From positions 124,001-188,000 of the forward strand of contig NZ_PTXN01000008.1 in assembly GCF_012726345.1 (NCBI RefSeq): a DNA stretch of 64,000 nt, read 5' to 3'. This stretch comes from Marinomonas sp. UCMA 3892. GTDB lineage: Bacteria > Pseudomonadota > Gammaproteobacteria > Pseudomonadales > Marinomonadaceae. The notes under the pieces are model-generated. The model saw only the letters and a program-made list of their open reading frames with translations, was not told the origin of the DNA and did no database searches. Positions 1 through 7,446 of this stretch are shown piece by piece. Each line of letters starts with the position of its first letter. Within the stretch, counting starts at the first letter, position 1. The position numbers and the translations under genes are program-made.

Positions 1-99
1 TACCAACAGCAAATAGCACGACTCCAAACACCAGACTGGGTAAACGACAACATCACCCGCGTCAAAGACTACGCCCAACGCAACTTTGTAGACTTCTAA
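1..99 (+). CDS. C-terminal end of a phage antirepressor-like protein (cut by window edge)
   Basis: The first 33 codons, open from the window edge, end in TPDWVNDNITRVKDYAQRNF and three more residues. This is nearly the same as the last 33 codons of the antirepressor gene at 6578-7177, both as protein and as DNA. It is therefore the 3' end of a paralogue or of a duplicated fragment. Whether the upstream AntA domain survives lies outside the window. A strong terminator follows directly. Confidence 0.75.
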   Translation, partial: YQQQIARLQTPDWVNDNITRVKDYAQRNFVDF

Positions 100-108
100 G
101 CCGCAAGC

Positions 109-140
109 AACTAAAGCCCCGATGTGGGCTTTAGTTGTTG
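109..140 (+). terminator. Rho-independent terminator after the antirepressor 3' end
   Basis: A perfect 11-bp stem (AACTAAAGCCC at 109-119 with its complement at 126-136) has a six-base loop and is followed by a T-rich run. It ends the gene that enters from the left. Confidence 0.8.
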
Positions 141-221
141 TTTGGGCTGGTGATAGCCTAAAAAGCGTTCTAGTATGAACGGGTAACTTTTTAAAACATT
201 AATCTATATAAGGAAATTAAA

Positions 222-428
222 ATGAGCGATAAAACATCTAATGCTTATAGCAACTCCACTGGCCTTAAATCAAATAAGGGAGCAACGGCTGCGGCAGTAG
301 ATATGATAACTGCTGCATGTGGTGCAGGGGATGACACTGCTAAACAAGAAATTTTGAATTGGGCTGCTGAAGGGGATAACCTTAAAAACCTTCGAGATAA
401 GATTAAAGAAGCGGCGGCAGAAGAGTAA
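222..428 (+). CDS. Small hypothetical protein, 68 aa
   Basis: This is a short acidic soluble protein, rich in Ala, Asp, Glu and Lys, with no signal peptide or membrane segment. The N-terminal 25 residues are Ser/Asn/Thr rich and the rest looks like two helices (around residues 23-35 and 40-66). A ribosome-binding site AAGGAAA sits just upstream of the ATG and a terminator follows within 20 bp, so it has the layout of a real single-gene unit. I recognise no family. Its place among phage remnants and toxin-like cargo suggests an accessory gene. Confidence 0.6.
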   Translation: MSDKTSNAYSNSTGLKSNKGATAAAVDMITAACGAGDDTAKQEILNWAAEGDNLKNLRDKIKEAAAEE

Positions 429-447
429 ATACTGCTTCTATACTAAG

Positions 448-472
448 AAGCCCACGATTGTGGGCTTTTTGT
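448..472 (+). terminator. Rho-independent terminator
   Basis: An 8-bp stem AAGCCCAC / GTGGGCTT with a GATT loop is followed by TTTTGTTG. It separates the rightward 68-aa gene from the leftward HEPN pair. Confidence 0.85.
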
Positions 473-480
473 TGTCTGAT

Positions 481-897
481 CTAGTTTAGAGACACAAAGC
501 CATCAATGGCTTTACTGAGTTCGATGATTTCTTTGGCAACTCGGAGTTGTTCTTTCGTTTCAGATTCATTCACTGAAATAAGTAATTTGTAATCCGCTTT
601 CGTTCGGGATTTTTTCGCTTGTGCTAGAAGTTGGGCTAAGAGTCTTAGCTGTTCTTTTTGCTCAGGGTTGTAGTTTGTAGCCGCTTCTTTAAAAGTGTTA
701 ATGACGGTCTGGTGAACTCCAGACTTTCTAGCTGGCTCAGGAAGCTTTGAAGCAATGGGTTGGCAAGTGTTGTAAGCCGCGTAGTAGGCTTTATGCAGGC
801 TGGTTCTTAAATACTGATTGCTATGTACGCCTGAATTTGTATGTTGATCAAGTGCGTATTCAGAGAAAGAAAGTAGTTCAGTGATCGCCGCATCCAT
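481..897 (-). CDS. HEPN-domain protein (UPF0332-like), probable ribonuclease toxin or effector
   Basis: The 138-aa all-helical protein shows the HEPN layout: a helix with HKAYYAAYNTCQ (35-46), the motif RKSGVH at 57-62 that fits the HEPN Rx4-6H active site, and a last helix pair with SRTKADYKL (97-105) as in UPF0332 proteins. HEPN proteins with this motif are often metal-independent RNases in toxin-antitoxin or abortive-infection systems. It is the second gene of a leftward two-gene unit, 12 bp after the 261-aa gene. No nucleotidyltransferase (MNT) partner is present. The family call is good; RNase activity is inferred from the motif. Confidence 0.65.
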   Translation of the reverse strand: MDAAITELLSFSEYALDQHTNSGVHSNQYLRTSLHKAYYAAYNTCQPIASKLPEPARKSGVHQTVINTFKEAATNYNPEQKEQLRLLAQLLAQAKKSRTKADYKLLISVNESETKEQLRVAKEIIELSKAIDGFVSLN

Positions 898-909
898 GTG
901 GTGGCTTCC

Positions 910-1695
910 TTAGTAAATGCTGGTGACAAAATGGTCAAAGGCTTTATCTGAAATATCGCTTTTAGCTAATAGCTTTAATAACCCCATGTTCATTGAATGG
1001 ATCTGATCTGAGCTTAAATCATCCTGAATATGAAATTCAGTCGAAATCCAGTTTTCACCTTCATCATCCTCCATTATGCTGCGCGAAAATTGGTATTCTT
1101 TTATGCGGTTAGAGTGAAAAAAATTATTTACAAGAGTGAAATAGTATTCAGACTCTTCTTGGGTAATACCATGTTCTGTAAGATATTCATCGAACCCGAT
1201 AGTAATTGGTAGGTGAGCATCGATTTTAGAATCTTTAAGTTTAGAATAGGTTTTCATGAGTTTTGCGTCCTCTGAAAATAAACCAATAGCTCTATAAAGC
1301 ACGCTCAATAACCAAATGATTTTCAAAGAAGGGCTATTGGTTTCTAGGTATGTTTCTAGTGCTTGTATCGCCTTTTTTGTGTGTCCTATTAAGTTTAGCC
1401 GACCAGCATAATTAAGATAAACAGCTTGCTCATCAATGTAGTTAAGTGATTGATTGTGGGCACTAGTCATTGCTTTCTCGTTGCCTAATGATGCTTCTAA
1501 ACACATCATAGCTGCATGGCCAAGCCCTTTAGACAGCTTGCTTAAGTCATCAATCTTGACTCGTATGTCTCGCTCAATACGGGCTTTTTCAAATTCGCCT
1601 AAACCACTAAATGGTCCCAATTTAAAATAAAATCGCTCGCATTGAACCATTATATCATCCATGAGGGCGTTTGCTGCTAATTCGGGCTGTGCCAT
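910..1695 (-). CDS. Helical repeat protein of unknown function, partner of the HEPN gene
   Basis: The 261-aa soluble protein has no signal peptide. Residues about 85-155 read like two or three TPR-like helical hairpins (QAVYLNYAGRLNLIGHTKKA, then IIWLLSVLYRAIGLFSEDAK). The last 80 residues are acidic and mixed helix and strand. I know no family. It is the first gene of a leftward pair with the HEPN gene (12-bp gap), and a 16-bp palindrome lies in the promoter region. It may be an antitoxin, a sensor or a target-recognition partner; position alone does not decide this. Base composition is lower in GC than the neighbouring phage tail genes, which fits inserted cargo. Confidence 0.5.
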   Translation of the reverse strand: MAQPELAANALMDDIMVQCERFYFKLGPFSGLGEFEKARIERDIRVKIDDLSKLSKGLGHAAMMCLEASLGNEKAMTSAHNQSLNYIDEQAVYLNYAGRLNLIGHTKKAIQALETYLETNSPSLKIIWLLSVLYRAIGLFSEDAKLMKTYSKLKDSKIDAHLPITIGFDEYLTEHGITQEESEYYFTLVNNFFHSNRIKEYQFSRSIMEDDEGENWISTEFHIQDDLSSDQIHSMNMGLLKLLAKSDISDKAFDHFVTSIY

Positions 1696-1751
1696 TGTTC
1701 TTCCTGAGTTGTTTGTTTTCTAATCATTAATAATAGTCTGATACTAACAAA

Positions 1752-1767
1752 TATGGGCTTGCCCATA
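1752..1767 (-). promoter_or_regulatory. 16-bp palindrome in the HEPN-pair promoter region
   Basis: TATGGGC-TT-GCCCATA is a perfect inverted repeat about 55 bp upstream of the 261-aa gene. Read leftward it directly follows a -10-like TATAGT. The position suits an autoregulatory operator. Its bases resemble the nearby terminator stem, so a transcript hairpin role is also possible. Confidence 0.4.
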
Positions 1768-1795
1768 CTATAGCTAGTTACAAAAAACCTAATTC

Positions 1796-1821
1796 AAGCC
1801 CATCCCTGATGGGCTTTTTCG
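1796..1821 (+). terminator. Rho-independent terminator upstream of the tail genes
   Basis: A 9-bp perfect stem AAGCCCATC / GATGGGCTT with a CCT loop is followed by TTTC. No rightward gene now precedes it, so it is probably left from a phage gene that has been replaced by the HEPN cassette. Confidence 0.75.
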
Positions 1822-1855
1822 TTTCTGTCCTTCCATTTTTATCTAAGGAGTATTT

Positions 1856-2248
1856 ATGCGTCAGATGATGTCGCTCGGTGGTTTTGTGTTTTCGCTGAGC
1901 GAAGGCACGCCATACGAGGGTTTGCAGCGCACTAGCGACGGCGGTTGGGTCGCGGTGGCGCGTTACGGTCAAAAGCCCATGAGCCAAAACACGGGCCAAC
2001 AATTGGAAAACATCACCGTCACAGGCACATGGTTTCAAGGTGATGGCATGGCGAATCTCAACGCTTTACGCGCCTTACAAAACCAGCGAGCGCCCTTGGT
2101 GCTGGCCGATGGCTACGGCAATAACTTAGGCCAGTGGACCATCAAACGCTTGCAAGAGAAGCAAGACAAGATCATCGACGACGGCACGGCCTTCGTCCTC
2201 GCTTTCACCCTAGAGCTAGAAGAGTACGCCAATGACAACCATCCGTAG
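1856..2248 (+). CDS. Phage tail protein, P2 gpU family
   Basis: The 130-aa protein matches the P2 gpU tail family. The N-terminus MRQMMSLGGFVFSLSEGTPY is followed by the LQRTSDGGWVAVARYG segment and a conserved Leu-rich helix. gpU acts at the head-proximal end of the contractile tail tube. An SD AAGGAG lies upstream of the ATG. It overlaps the start of the broken gpX gene by 17 bp, as in an intact tail operon. GC content is clearly higher than in the cargo on either side. A 70-bp piece of its 5' part is repeated at 9493-9562. Confidence 0.85.
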   Translation: MRQMMSLGGFVFSLSEGTPYEGLQRTSDGGWVAVARYGQKPMSQNTGQQLENITVTGTWFQGDGMANLNALRALQNQRAPLVLADGYGNNLGQWTIKRLQEKQDKIIDDGTAFVLAFTLELEEYANDNHP

Positions 2249-2442
2249 CCGCGACGGCGACACCATATCCAACATTCTGTGGATCGCCCTAAAACGCAAC
2301 GACGACCAAGCGGAAGAAGCCTTGTTTGAACTCAACCCCCGGCTTAGAAGCCTACGGGCCAGTGCTTCCCGCTGGCGTTGTTATTGAAATCCCCACCTTG
2401 CCAAACAAAGCAGCCGAGACGGTAACCAACCTATGGGACTAG
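2232..2442 (+). pseudogene. Phage tail protein X (gpX), frameshifted
   Basis: Translation from ATG 2232 gives MTTIRSRDGDTISNILWIAL and a gpX-like body to ELNP, then breaks in a run of five C (2336-2340). One base removed there restores ELNPGLEAYGPVLPAGVVIE and a stop at 2440-2442, which overlaps the gpD start at 2433. As read, translation stops at 2387 after 51 residues. gpX is a small LysM-like tail protein. The extra C could be a sequencing error in a homopolymer, but the neighbouring gpD is also broken. Confidence 0.8.
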
Positions 2443-3441
2443 ACAATCCATCCAACTACTTGCCAAGAGTGCGCGTGAGCGGAGCAGGCGAGCGCATCAT
2501 CAATAACCGCCTGACCTCGTGGGAGCGCATCGACGCCGCAGGGACGCAAAGCGACCAACTCACCTTGCACATCGACACCACAGGGCAAACAGGCTTGCCG
2601 AAAGAGGGCGCGGTGCTAATGTGGCAAGAAGGCTACGGCGACAACCTCATCGACAAAGGCCAGTTCAAAATCACCCGCATCGTGCCGAAACTGTTTCCGC
2701 CCAGCGTCACCATCGTGGCCACCGCCGCACCGTTTCAGGTAGAAGACAAAACCGGCTTTAAAGAGCGCCGCACACGCACCTTCGAAAACGTCAGCCTTGC
2801 CGATCTGTTCCGCCAAATCGTCACGCCCCACGGATTCAGCCCACGGGTGGCCAAAGAATTTGAAAGCGTCGTCCTCGAGCACATGGACCAAACCGACGAA
2901 ACCGACAGCGCCTTCTTAACCCGCATCGCACGGGAACGGGACGCCATCGCCAAACCCGTCAACGAGCTTTACGTCCTCGCCAAACGGGGCCAAGTGAAGA
3001 CCATCACAGGGCAAACCATGCCCCCCGTCGTCGTGGGCGTACCGAGCCAGAATAAACCAAGCGAAGGCCAATTTATCAACTGCCAACTCGACCGACCCAG
3101 CCGAAGCGCCATCACCGGCGTCAAAGCCAACTGGACAAACAACAACACAGGGGAAGAGCACACCGTACACGTCGGCACCGCACCGTATAAAAAACTACGC
3201 CAAAGCTACGACAACCCAACCACCGCCCAACAAGCCTGCCAAGACGACCTCATCAAAAGCCAACGCCAAGGCACCATGACTAGGTACGGGCAACCCCAAA
3301 CTCGTCGCAGAAGGCATCCTCACCCTAAACGACACCTTCCCACCCGAAATGAAAGGCAACTGGTCCATCGACAAAGTCACCGCACGAGGCGACAGCAAAG
3401 CAGGGTATAGGTGTACCGTAGTGGCGAGTGAAGTGGTGTAG
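2433..3441 (+). pseudogene. Phage late control protein D (gpD), 3' end disrupted
   Basis: The first 280 residues are a normal gpD-family protein (baseplate hub, related to T4 gp27/VgrG): MGLDNPSNYLPRVRVSGAGE at the start and the NPTTAQQACQDDLIKSQRQG segment near the end. After QGTM the frame is lost at about 3283; the true frame resumes with TGNPKLVAEGILTLNDTFPP and ends at a stop at 3441. About 22 bases present in the second 3' copy (3860-4065) are missing here, and both copies carry TGACTAG-R-TACGGGCAAC at the break. As read, translation ends at 3410 with an Arg-rich out-of-frame tail. It is probably non-functional. Confidence 0.8.
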
Positions 3442-3489
3442 GTGTTTTTGCAGGTTACAGACCTAGAAAACTGTATTAGATGGGCGTCG

Positions 3490-3699
3490 TTAGAAATGGG
3501 ATTTACAAATTTTTATTGAGTAAACAACTAGTATCTTGATGCTGTTGATGATTTTAATATCAAATGGGATTAAATAATTTAGGTGAAAGGTTTTATAGTA
3601 TCTAAATAGTTGTAACATTAATCTTACGAACTTGATAATTCCACTAGGATCTACTTCACACAATGAATCCAAAATTAACTCAATTAAATTATTTTCCAT
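3490..3699 (-). CDS. Hypothetical 69-aa protein between duplicated gpD ends
   Basis: A hydrophobic, Ile/Leu/Lys-rich protein beginning MENNLIELILDSLCEVDPSG. A good Shine-Dalgarno (AGGAG six bases before ATG) is visible in the leftward reading. The stretch is AT-rich, unlike the flanking gpD sequence, so it came in with the insertion between the two gpD 3' copies. No family is recognised. It could be a small membrane-active peptide or a chance frame. Confidence 0.4.
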   Translation of the reverse strand: MENNLIELILDSLCEVDPSGIIKFVRLMLQLFRYYKTFHLNYLIPFDIKIINSIKILVVYSIKICKSHF

Positions 3700-4254
3700 A
3701 AATTACTCCTATTTTTTGGAGGTTATTCTCCTATAGGGTAACTTAGCTATTAGATACGGATAATTTTGAGTAGTAAGTGCAGCCAGTAAGCCTGACAACA
3801 TACAATTTTAAAAAGTGCTAAGTAGGCATGTTGGCAATCGCTAAGTAAGGTTGGAGGTGAAAGCCAACGCCAAGGCACCAGCGCTACACTCGACGCTCTT
3901 ATTGACTAGATACGGGCAACCCAACTCGTCGCAGAAGGCATCCTCACCCTAAACGACACCTTCCCACCCGAAATGAAAGGCAACTGGTCCATCGACAAAA
4001 TCACCGCACGAGGCGACAGCAAAGCAGGGTATCGGTGTTCCGTAGTGGCTAGTGAGGTGGTTTAAGTTCCCGAATATTGGCTCGCTTTGTCTAAAAATAG
4101 CGTCTATGCTCATTTTTCTGGTTAAAAATAAAAAAGGTTTTTAGAGTAAATAGATAAGAATTTATAGAATCGAAGTTAAATTCTTTGGATAAGTATATAA
4201 ACGCAATTACGCATTATTAAGCTGTTAGGCTTTCTGCTTTCCTAAGGTTGAAGA
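3700..4254. other. Intergenic stretch with a second gpD 3' copy
   Basis: 3700-3859 is AT-rich with no gene seen. 3860-4065 is a decayed copy of the gpD 3' end (separate entry). 4066-4254 is AT-rich leader DNA upstream of the nuclease gene. No convincing sigma-70 promoter could be fixed by eye, although TATATAAA near 4194-4201 is a candidate -10 region. Confidence 0.5.
3860..4065 (+). pseudogene. Duplicated 3' fragment of gpD
   Basis: From AAAGCCAACGCCAAGGCACC onward this repeats 3256-3441 with few substitutions, encoding GILTLNDTFPPEMKGNWSID and a final SEVV stop. It has 22 bases (GCGCTACACTCGACGCTCTT and two more) missing from the first copy, and an in-frame TAG at the shared TGACTAG. It has no start codon or upstream gpD body. 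The two copies bracket the 69-aa gene, and the nuclease gene starts 190 bp after this one. Confidence 0.8.
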
Positions 4255-6300
4255 ATGGAATCAGTATTAGAGTTTCTAGAGAGTAATGATAGTACATGGT
4301 CGATGGATTTTGATCGTTATAATAATTACATAGATGTTGCTGAAGTGTTCGGTTATGAATTTAGATCTCATAAAACAACGAGTGAAGTGCAAAATTACCT
4401 ACTGGAAAAAATTAAAGAAACTCTATACGGAGATGAGCTTAGTCAGGTAGATTTTGAAAAGGTGCAAGATCATCTAGCGATAAGATATTTTTCATCAGGA
4501 GAGCTTGAGTGCAAGAATGTAATTAAATTTATAGGATTTATTAGATTCGTTATTAATCGCTTGGAGTCTTATTCTGCTACCCAAGAATCATGGTGTTTAG
4601 CTAGAGACTACCTAGAAGCATACTTATCTATTTCTAATCATATTATTGATGATTATCATTTGGATTGTTATAAAGAAAAGAAATTAATTTCAAAATCCAT
4701 AATTTTTTTAAATAAGAATGGCTACAATACCAAGATTGAGGCTGGAAAAATTATCGTAAGCGATGAGTCTGAAAAGAGGTTACTATCAGCAATTAGCTAT
4801 AGATTCAAAAGAATTGGATATCACGCAATATGTTTAACTCTAGAATGTATTTCACAACACTATAATTATGATTCTAAACGCTATTTCTTGCGGCCTGAAC
4901 CCTCTCATGTTCAGGAGTACAGTGCTGATATACCATGGGGTTACTTGTTTAATGTGAGCTTGGCTAACTTACATAATGTTAAGAAGATCAAAAGACCTGA
5001 TAAATTATTTCTTGAATGTATTGAGCTATCAAAGCATTATTTTTGTATTAAAAATTTGCAAACATTCAATAAATTCAGTGATGTAAATCATAGGCATGAC
5101 ACTATTTTACCTGCCATACAGAAGCATATTCTTTATGATCAATACTTTTCAATAGACCAAATTAAATCAGAGCACATCATCGACATGATTGAAGGTATGT
5201 TTACATCTTCATTAATTGGTTCCCTGAGTCTTAACTTAAAAGTTTATATAGATATATTGCAATGGGTGTCATATAAAGCCAAACATAATGAACCATTAGT
5301 GTTTTCAGTAGATGATTTTTTCCATGCCTTGAATTACAAGTATCTTATGAAAGATATTGAAGATGCTTTTTTATTTATGTCATTCCAGATAAATGAAATC
5401 AATGCTTCATATTTGAAGCCGGATGACATATCGAAACGAAATTATTTTGAAAAGCCTTTTTTAAAGGTTGATAGTAAATACGTATATGTAAACCCTATTA
5501 TATGTAATTATGGTTTTTATAACTGCCTATTAGAACTGTGCAAAAGGAATGGAGCAGATGGAAACTTAATAGGTAAAATAGCAGAGGAAATGGTTGAAAA
5601 GCTGTTTGAGCGAAGCGGAGTGAAGTTTCACTCAAATAAGGAGTATAAAGTTCCGAAAATTGTATCGAAAGAGCTGTGCATTCAAAGCCAAAAACGTGAA
5701 TGTGATTTCATTATAGAAACTGATGATGCAATTATAATTATTGAGCTAAAGAGAAAAACTCTTACTTCTGATGCAAGAGCTGGTGATACATTAAAATCAA
5801 TAATTGACTTGTCACAGTCTTTTCTTCATGCATTGGCTCAAACAGGTTGCCATGAATATATGCTAAGACGAAATGGAAAAATTGAGTTTGATGATGGTTC
5901 AATAATAGAATTATTAGGCAGAAAAGTTGAGCGTGTAGCATTATCCCTGTTTGGTTTTTTTGGGATTCAAGATGGTGCTTTTATACACCAAATACTTAAC
6001 AGTTTAATAAATGCTAAAATTGATAGCGGTAATGTAGAGGAAGATAAAAAAATAAATAAACACCTTACTGAACTTCATAATCAATATCGAACTGATATCT
6101 TCGCTAATTTATATTGTGGAGGAGGGAGCCCCTTTTTTAATTGTAGGTTTTTTAGTGTACCGCAACTTATTGAAATGCTATCAAACACCACTAACAATGA
6201 CCAATTTGAGCTGGAATTAAATCGTACAAGACACCTTACAACTGGTTGTAAAGATTGGTTCAAAGAGTATCAATATTTTCGAAAATTAAAAAACCAATAA
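4255..6300 (+). CDS. Large protein with C-terminal PD-(D/E)XK nuclease domain, putative defence cargo
   Basis: The 681-aa protein has a mainly helical N-terminal 430 residues of no recognised family. A nuclease core follows: a helix with E444/E445 (GKIAEEMVEKLFERSG), then ECDFIIETDD with D484 and IIIIELKRK with E497 and K499. These give the D-x12-ExK spacing of PD-(D/E)XK enzymes. The C-terminal 170 residues are a further unknown domain. The gene is strikingly AT-rich beside GC-rich phage tail genes and sits directly after a duplicated gpD end, so it arrived by insertion. Phage and prophage hot spots often carry single-gene anti-phage systems. That role is inferred from position and fold; the catalytic core is seen. 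There is an SD-like AAGGTTGAAG before ATG 4255. Confidence 0.7.
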   Translation: MESVLEFLESNDSTWSMDFDRYNNYIDVAEVFGYEFRSHKTTSEVQNYLLEKIKETLYGDELSQVDFEKVQDHLAIRYFSSGELECKNVIKFIGFIRFVINRLESYSATQESWCLARDYLEAYLSISNHIIDDYHLDCYKEKKLISKSIIFLNKNGYNTKIEAGKIIVSDESEKRLLSAISYRFKRIGYHAICLTLECISQHYNYDSKRYFLRPEPSHVQEYSADIPWGYLFNVSLANLHNVKKIKRPDKLFLECIELSKHYFCIKNLQTFNKFSDVNHRHDTILPAIQKHILYDQYFSIDQIKSEHIIDMIEGMFTSSLIGSLSLNLKVYIDILQWVSYKAKHNEPLVFSVDDFFHALNYKYLMKDIEDAFLFMSFQINEINASYLKPDDISKRNYFEKPFLKVDSKYVYVNPIICNYGFYNCLLELCKRNGADGNLIGKIAEEMVEKLFERSGVKFHSNKEYKVPKIVSKELCIQSQKRECDFIIETDDAIIIIELKRKTLTSDARAGDTLKSIIDLSQSFLHALAQTGCHEYMLRRNGKIEFDDGSIIELLGRKVERVALSLFGFFGIQDGAFIHQILNSLINAKIDSGNVEEDKKINKHLTELHNQYRTDIFANLYCGGGSPFFNCRFFSVPQLIEMLSNTTNNDQFELELNRTRHLTTGCKDWFKEYQYFRKLKNQ

Positions 6301-6577
6301 GCACCATTGACCCCACTCGCATCTTGATCTAACATTCTCCTTGCACTGGCAAAATCCAGTGCCGGGAATCTCACCCCGTATCTATTTCCACAGCGGCCTA
6401 AAACACGCACCGCGTGTTTTTTTGTGGCCGAGATTCGCCTGTTATGGTGGGTCTTTTTTGGGCCAGCTTCGGCTGGGCCGTTCCTGTGGGCGGTAGTGAG
6501 ATCCTGATTTAGACCCACCACCTTATTGAGCATCTCACCTCAATAAAGTGGTCAAATTGACTCACAGGAGGCCAAAC
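6301..6577 (+). promoter_or_regulatory. Structured leader before the antirepressor gene
   Basis: This 277-bp stretch holds three inverted repeats. Two are the terminator-like stem at 6400-6420 and a GC-rich hairpin around 6460-6480 with a TTCG loop. The third is a long-range pair, GGTGGGTCT (6446-6454) with AGACCCACC (6511-6519). The arrangement CACCGCGTGTTTTTTTGTGG followed by ATGGTGGGTC reminds me of the leaders of Ash/Icd-like and antirepressor genes in P4-like elements of enterobacteria; that comparison is from memory. An overlapping rightward frame also looks coding-like (ends GPFLWAVVRS) but has no clear start. Confidence 0.45.
6400..6424 (+). terminator. Terminator-like hairpin
   Basis: A 9-bp perfect stem AAAACACGC / GCGTGTTTT with a three-base loop is followed by TTT. 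It could end the nuclease transcript or act as a phage leader attenuator. Confidence 0.65.
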
Positions 6578-7177
6578 ATGGCTATGCAACTGATTCCGCT
6601 TCACACTCGCTCTATCAACGAGCAAACTCTTGATACTGTAAACGCCCGTGAACTTCACTCATTCCTAGAAGTAGGCCGTGACTTCAATACTTGGATAAAA
6701 GCTCGCATCAATCGATATGGCTTTGAATTGGGTGAAGATTACACCATTATTTCCCAGTCCCCCAAATGGGGGAGCGGGAATCGTGGTGCAACAAAAGAGT
6801 ATTTTGTCACCCTAGATATGGCAAAAGAACTGGCCATGGTTGAGCTGAATGATAAGGGCAAGCAAGCCCGTCGCTATTTTATGGACTGCGAAAAACAACT
6901 CCACGAGCAAAAACACCTTCCCGCCACCACGCCCAACACGGCAACCCTCGAAACCAGCTTCCAAGAAACAGAAAAGTACCAAGTCCTCAACGACATGATT
7001 AAATCCCTGAAACTGGAAAGCAACCCCGTCGTCATCCCTTCTAAAGAACTCGTCGACCTAATCCAAGCCGTCCGCATGTACCAAACCCAAATCGCCCAAC
7101 TCCGCACACCAGACTGGGTAAACGACAACATCACCCGCGTCAAAGAACTCGCCAAACGCAACTTTACGGACTTCTAA
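6578..7177 (+). CDS. Phage antirepressor, AntA/AntB family
   Basis: The start at 6578 (MAMQLIPLHTRSINEQTLDT) is chosen because AGGAGG lies six bases upstream; an in-frame ATG 30 bp earlier lacks this. Residues about 15-100 form the AntA domain (VNARELHSFLEVGRDFNTWI, then a conserved FVTLDMAKELAMVE segment). The C-terminal half is a helical phage-type tail ending PDWVNDNITRVKELAKRNF. Such proteins bind or displace prophage repressors during induction. The 3' end is repeated at the left edge of the window. At 199 aa it looks complete. Confidence 0.8.
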   Translation: MAMQLIPLHTRSINEQTLDTVNARELHSFLEVGRDFNTWIKARINRYGFELGEDYTIISQSPKWGSGNRGATKEYFVTLDMAKELAMVELNDKGKQARRYFMDCEKQLHEQKHLPATTPNTATLETSFQETEKYQVLNDMIKSLKLESNPVVIPSKELVDLIQAVRMYQTQIAQLRTPDWVNDNITRVKELAKRNFTDF

Positions 7178-7206
7178 TTGATAAATCGTTTTTAAGCGGT
7201 TGAGTT

Positions 7207-7240
7207 ACCGCCACCTCATTTTTGAGGGGGCGGTCATTGT
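7207..7240 (+). terminator. Hairpin after the antirepressor gene
   Basis: ACCGCCACCTCA and TGAGGGGGCGGT pair around a short T loop (7207-7234). The inner CCTCA...TGAGG is related to the two palindromic repeats downstream. T-rich sequence follows, so it may terminate the antirepressor transcript. Confidence 0.55.
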
Positions 7241-7256
7241 CATTCTTTATTTGGTT

Positions 7257-7373
7257 ATTTAACGCCCTCAATTTTGAGGTGGTTGGGGAATTGGCAAGCA
7301 TCTTAGAAACGTTCTACGTAAGATTGAAAGCTTAGATTGCAGTCATGAATTTAACGCGCTCAATTTTGAGGTG
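7257..7373. repeat. 25-bp direct repeats with palindromic core
   Basis: ATTTAACGC-S-CTCAATTTTGAGGTG occurs at 7257-7281 and 7349-7373, 92 bp apart with one mismatch (C/G). Each contains the near-palindrome CTCAA-TT-TTGAG, and a third partial copy lies in the hairpin at 7214-7227. They sit between the antirepressor and higBA and could be attachment or insertion scars, or binding sites. Confidence 0.7.
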
Positions 7374-7383
7374 ATGGCGCATT

Positions 7384-7411
7384 AAGCCCACTTCACGATG
7401 TGGGCTTTGTA
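7384..7411 (+). terminator. Terminator-like hairpin upstream of higBA
   Basis: An 8-bp stem AAGCCCAC / GTGGGCTT is followed by TGT. It matches the stems of the terminators near 448 and 1796 and would insulate higBA from upstream transcription. Confidence 0.7.
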
Positions 7412-7440
7412 TTGATTGTTGATGCGCACCACGCTACACT
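7412..7440 (+). promoter_or_regulatory. Sigma-70 promoter of higBA
   Basis: TTGATT (7412-7417), a 17-bp spacer and TACACT (7435-7440) make a good sigma-70 promoter. The higB ATG begins only seven bases after the -10 box, so the transcript would be nearly leaderless. Confidence 0.6.
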
Positions 7441-7446
7441 TCTTTT

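Noticed and set aside
2519..3398. Several long open frames on both strands within the gpD region
   Set aside because: GC-rich gpD has few stops in other frames; the gpD frame alone gives a recognisable protein.
6270..6533. Leftward 87-codon frame over the antirepressor leader
   Set aside because: It runs through terminator and leader hairpins, has no good SD and a composition unlike a protein.
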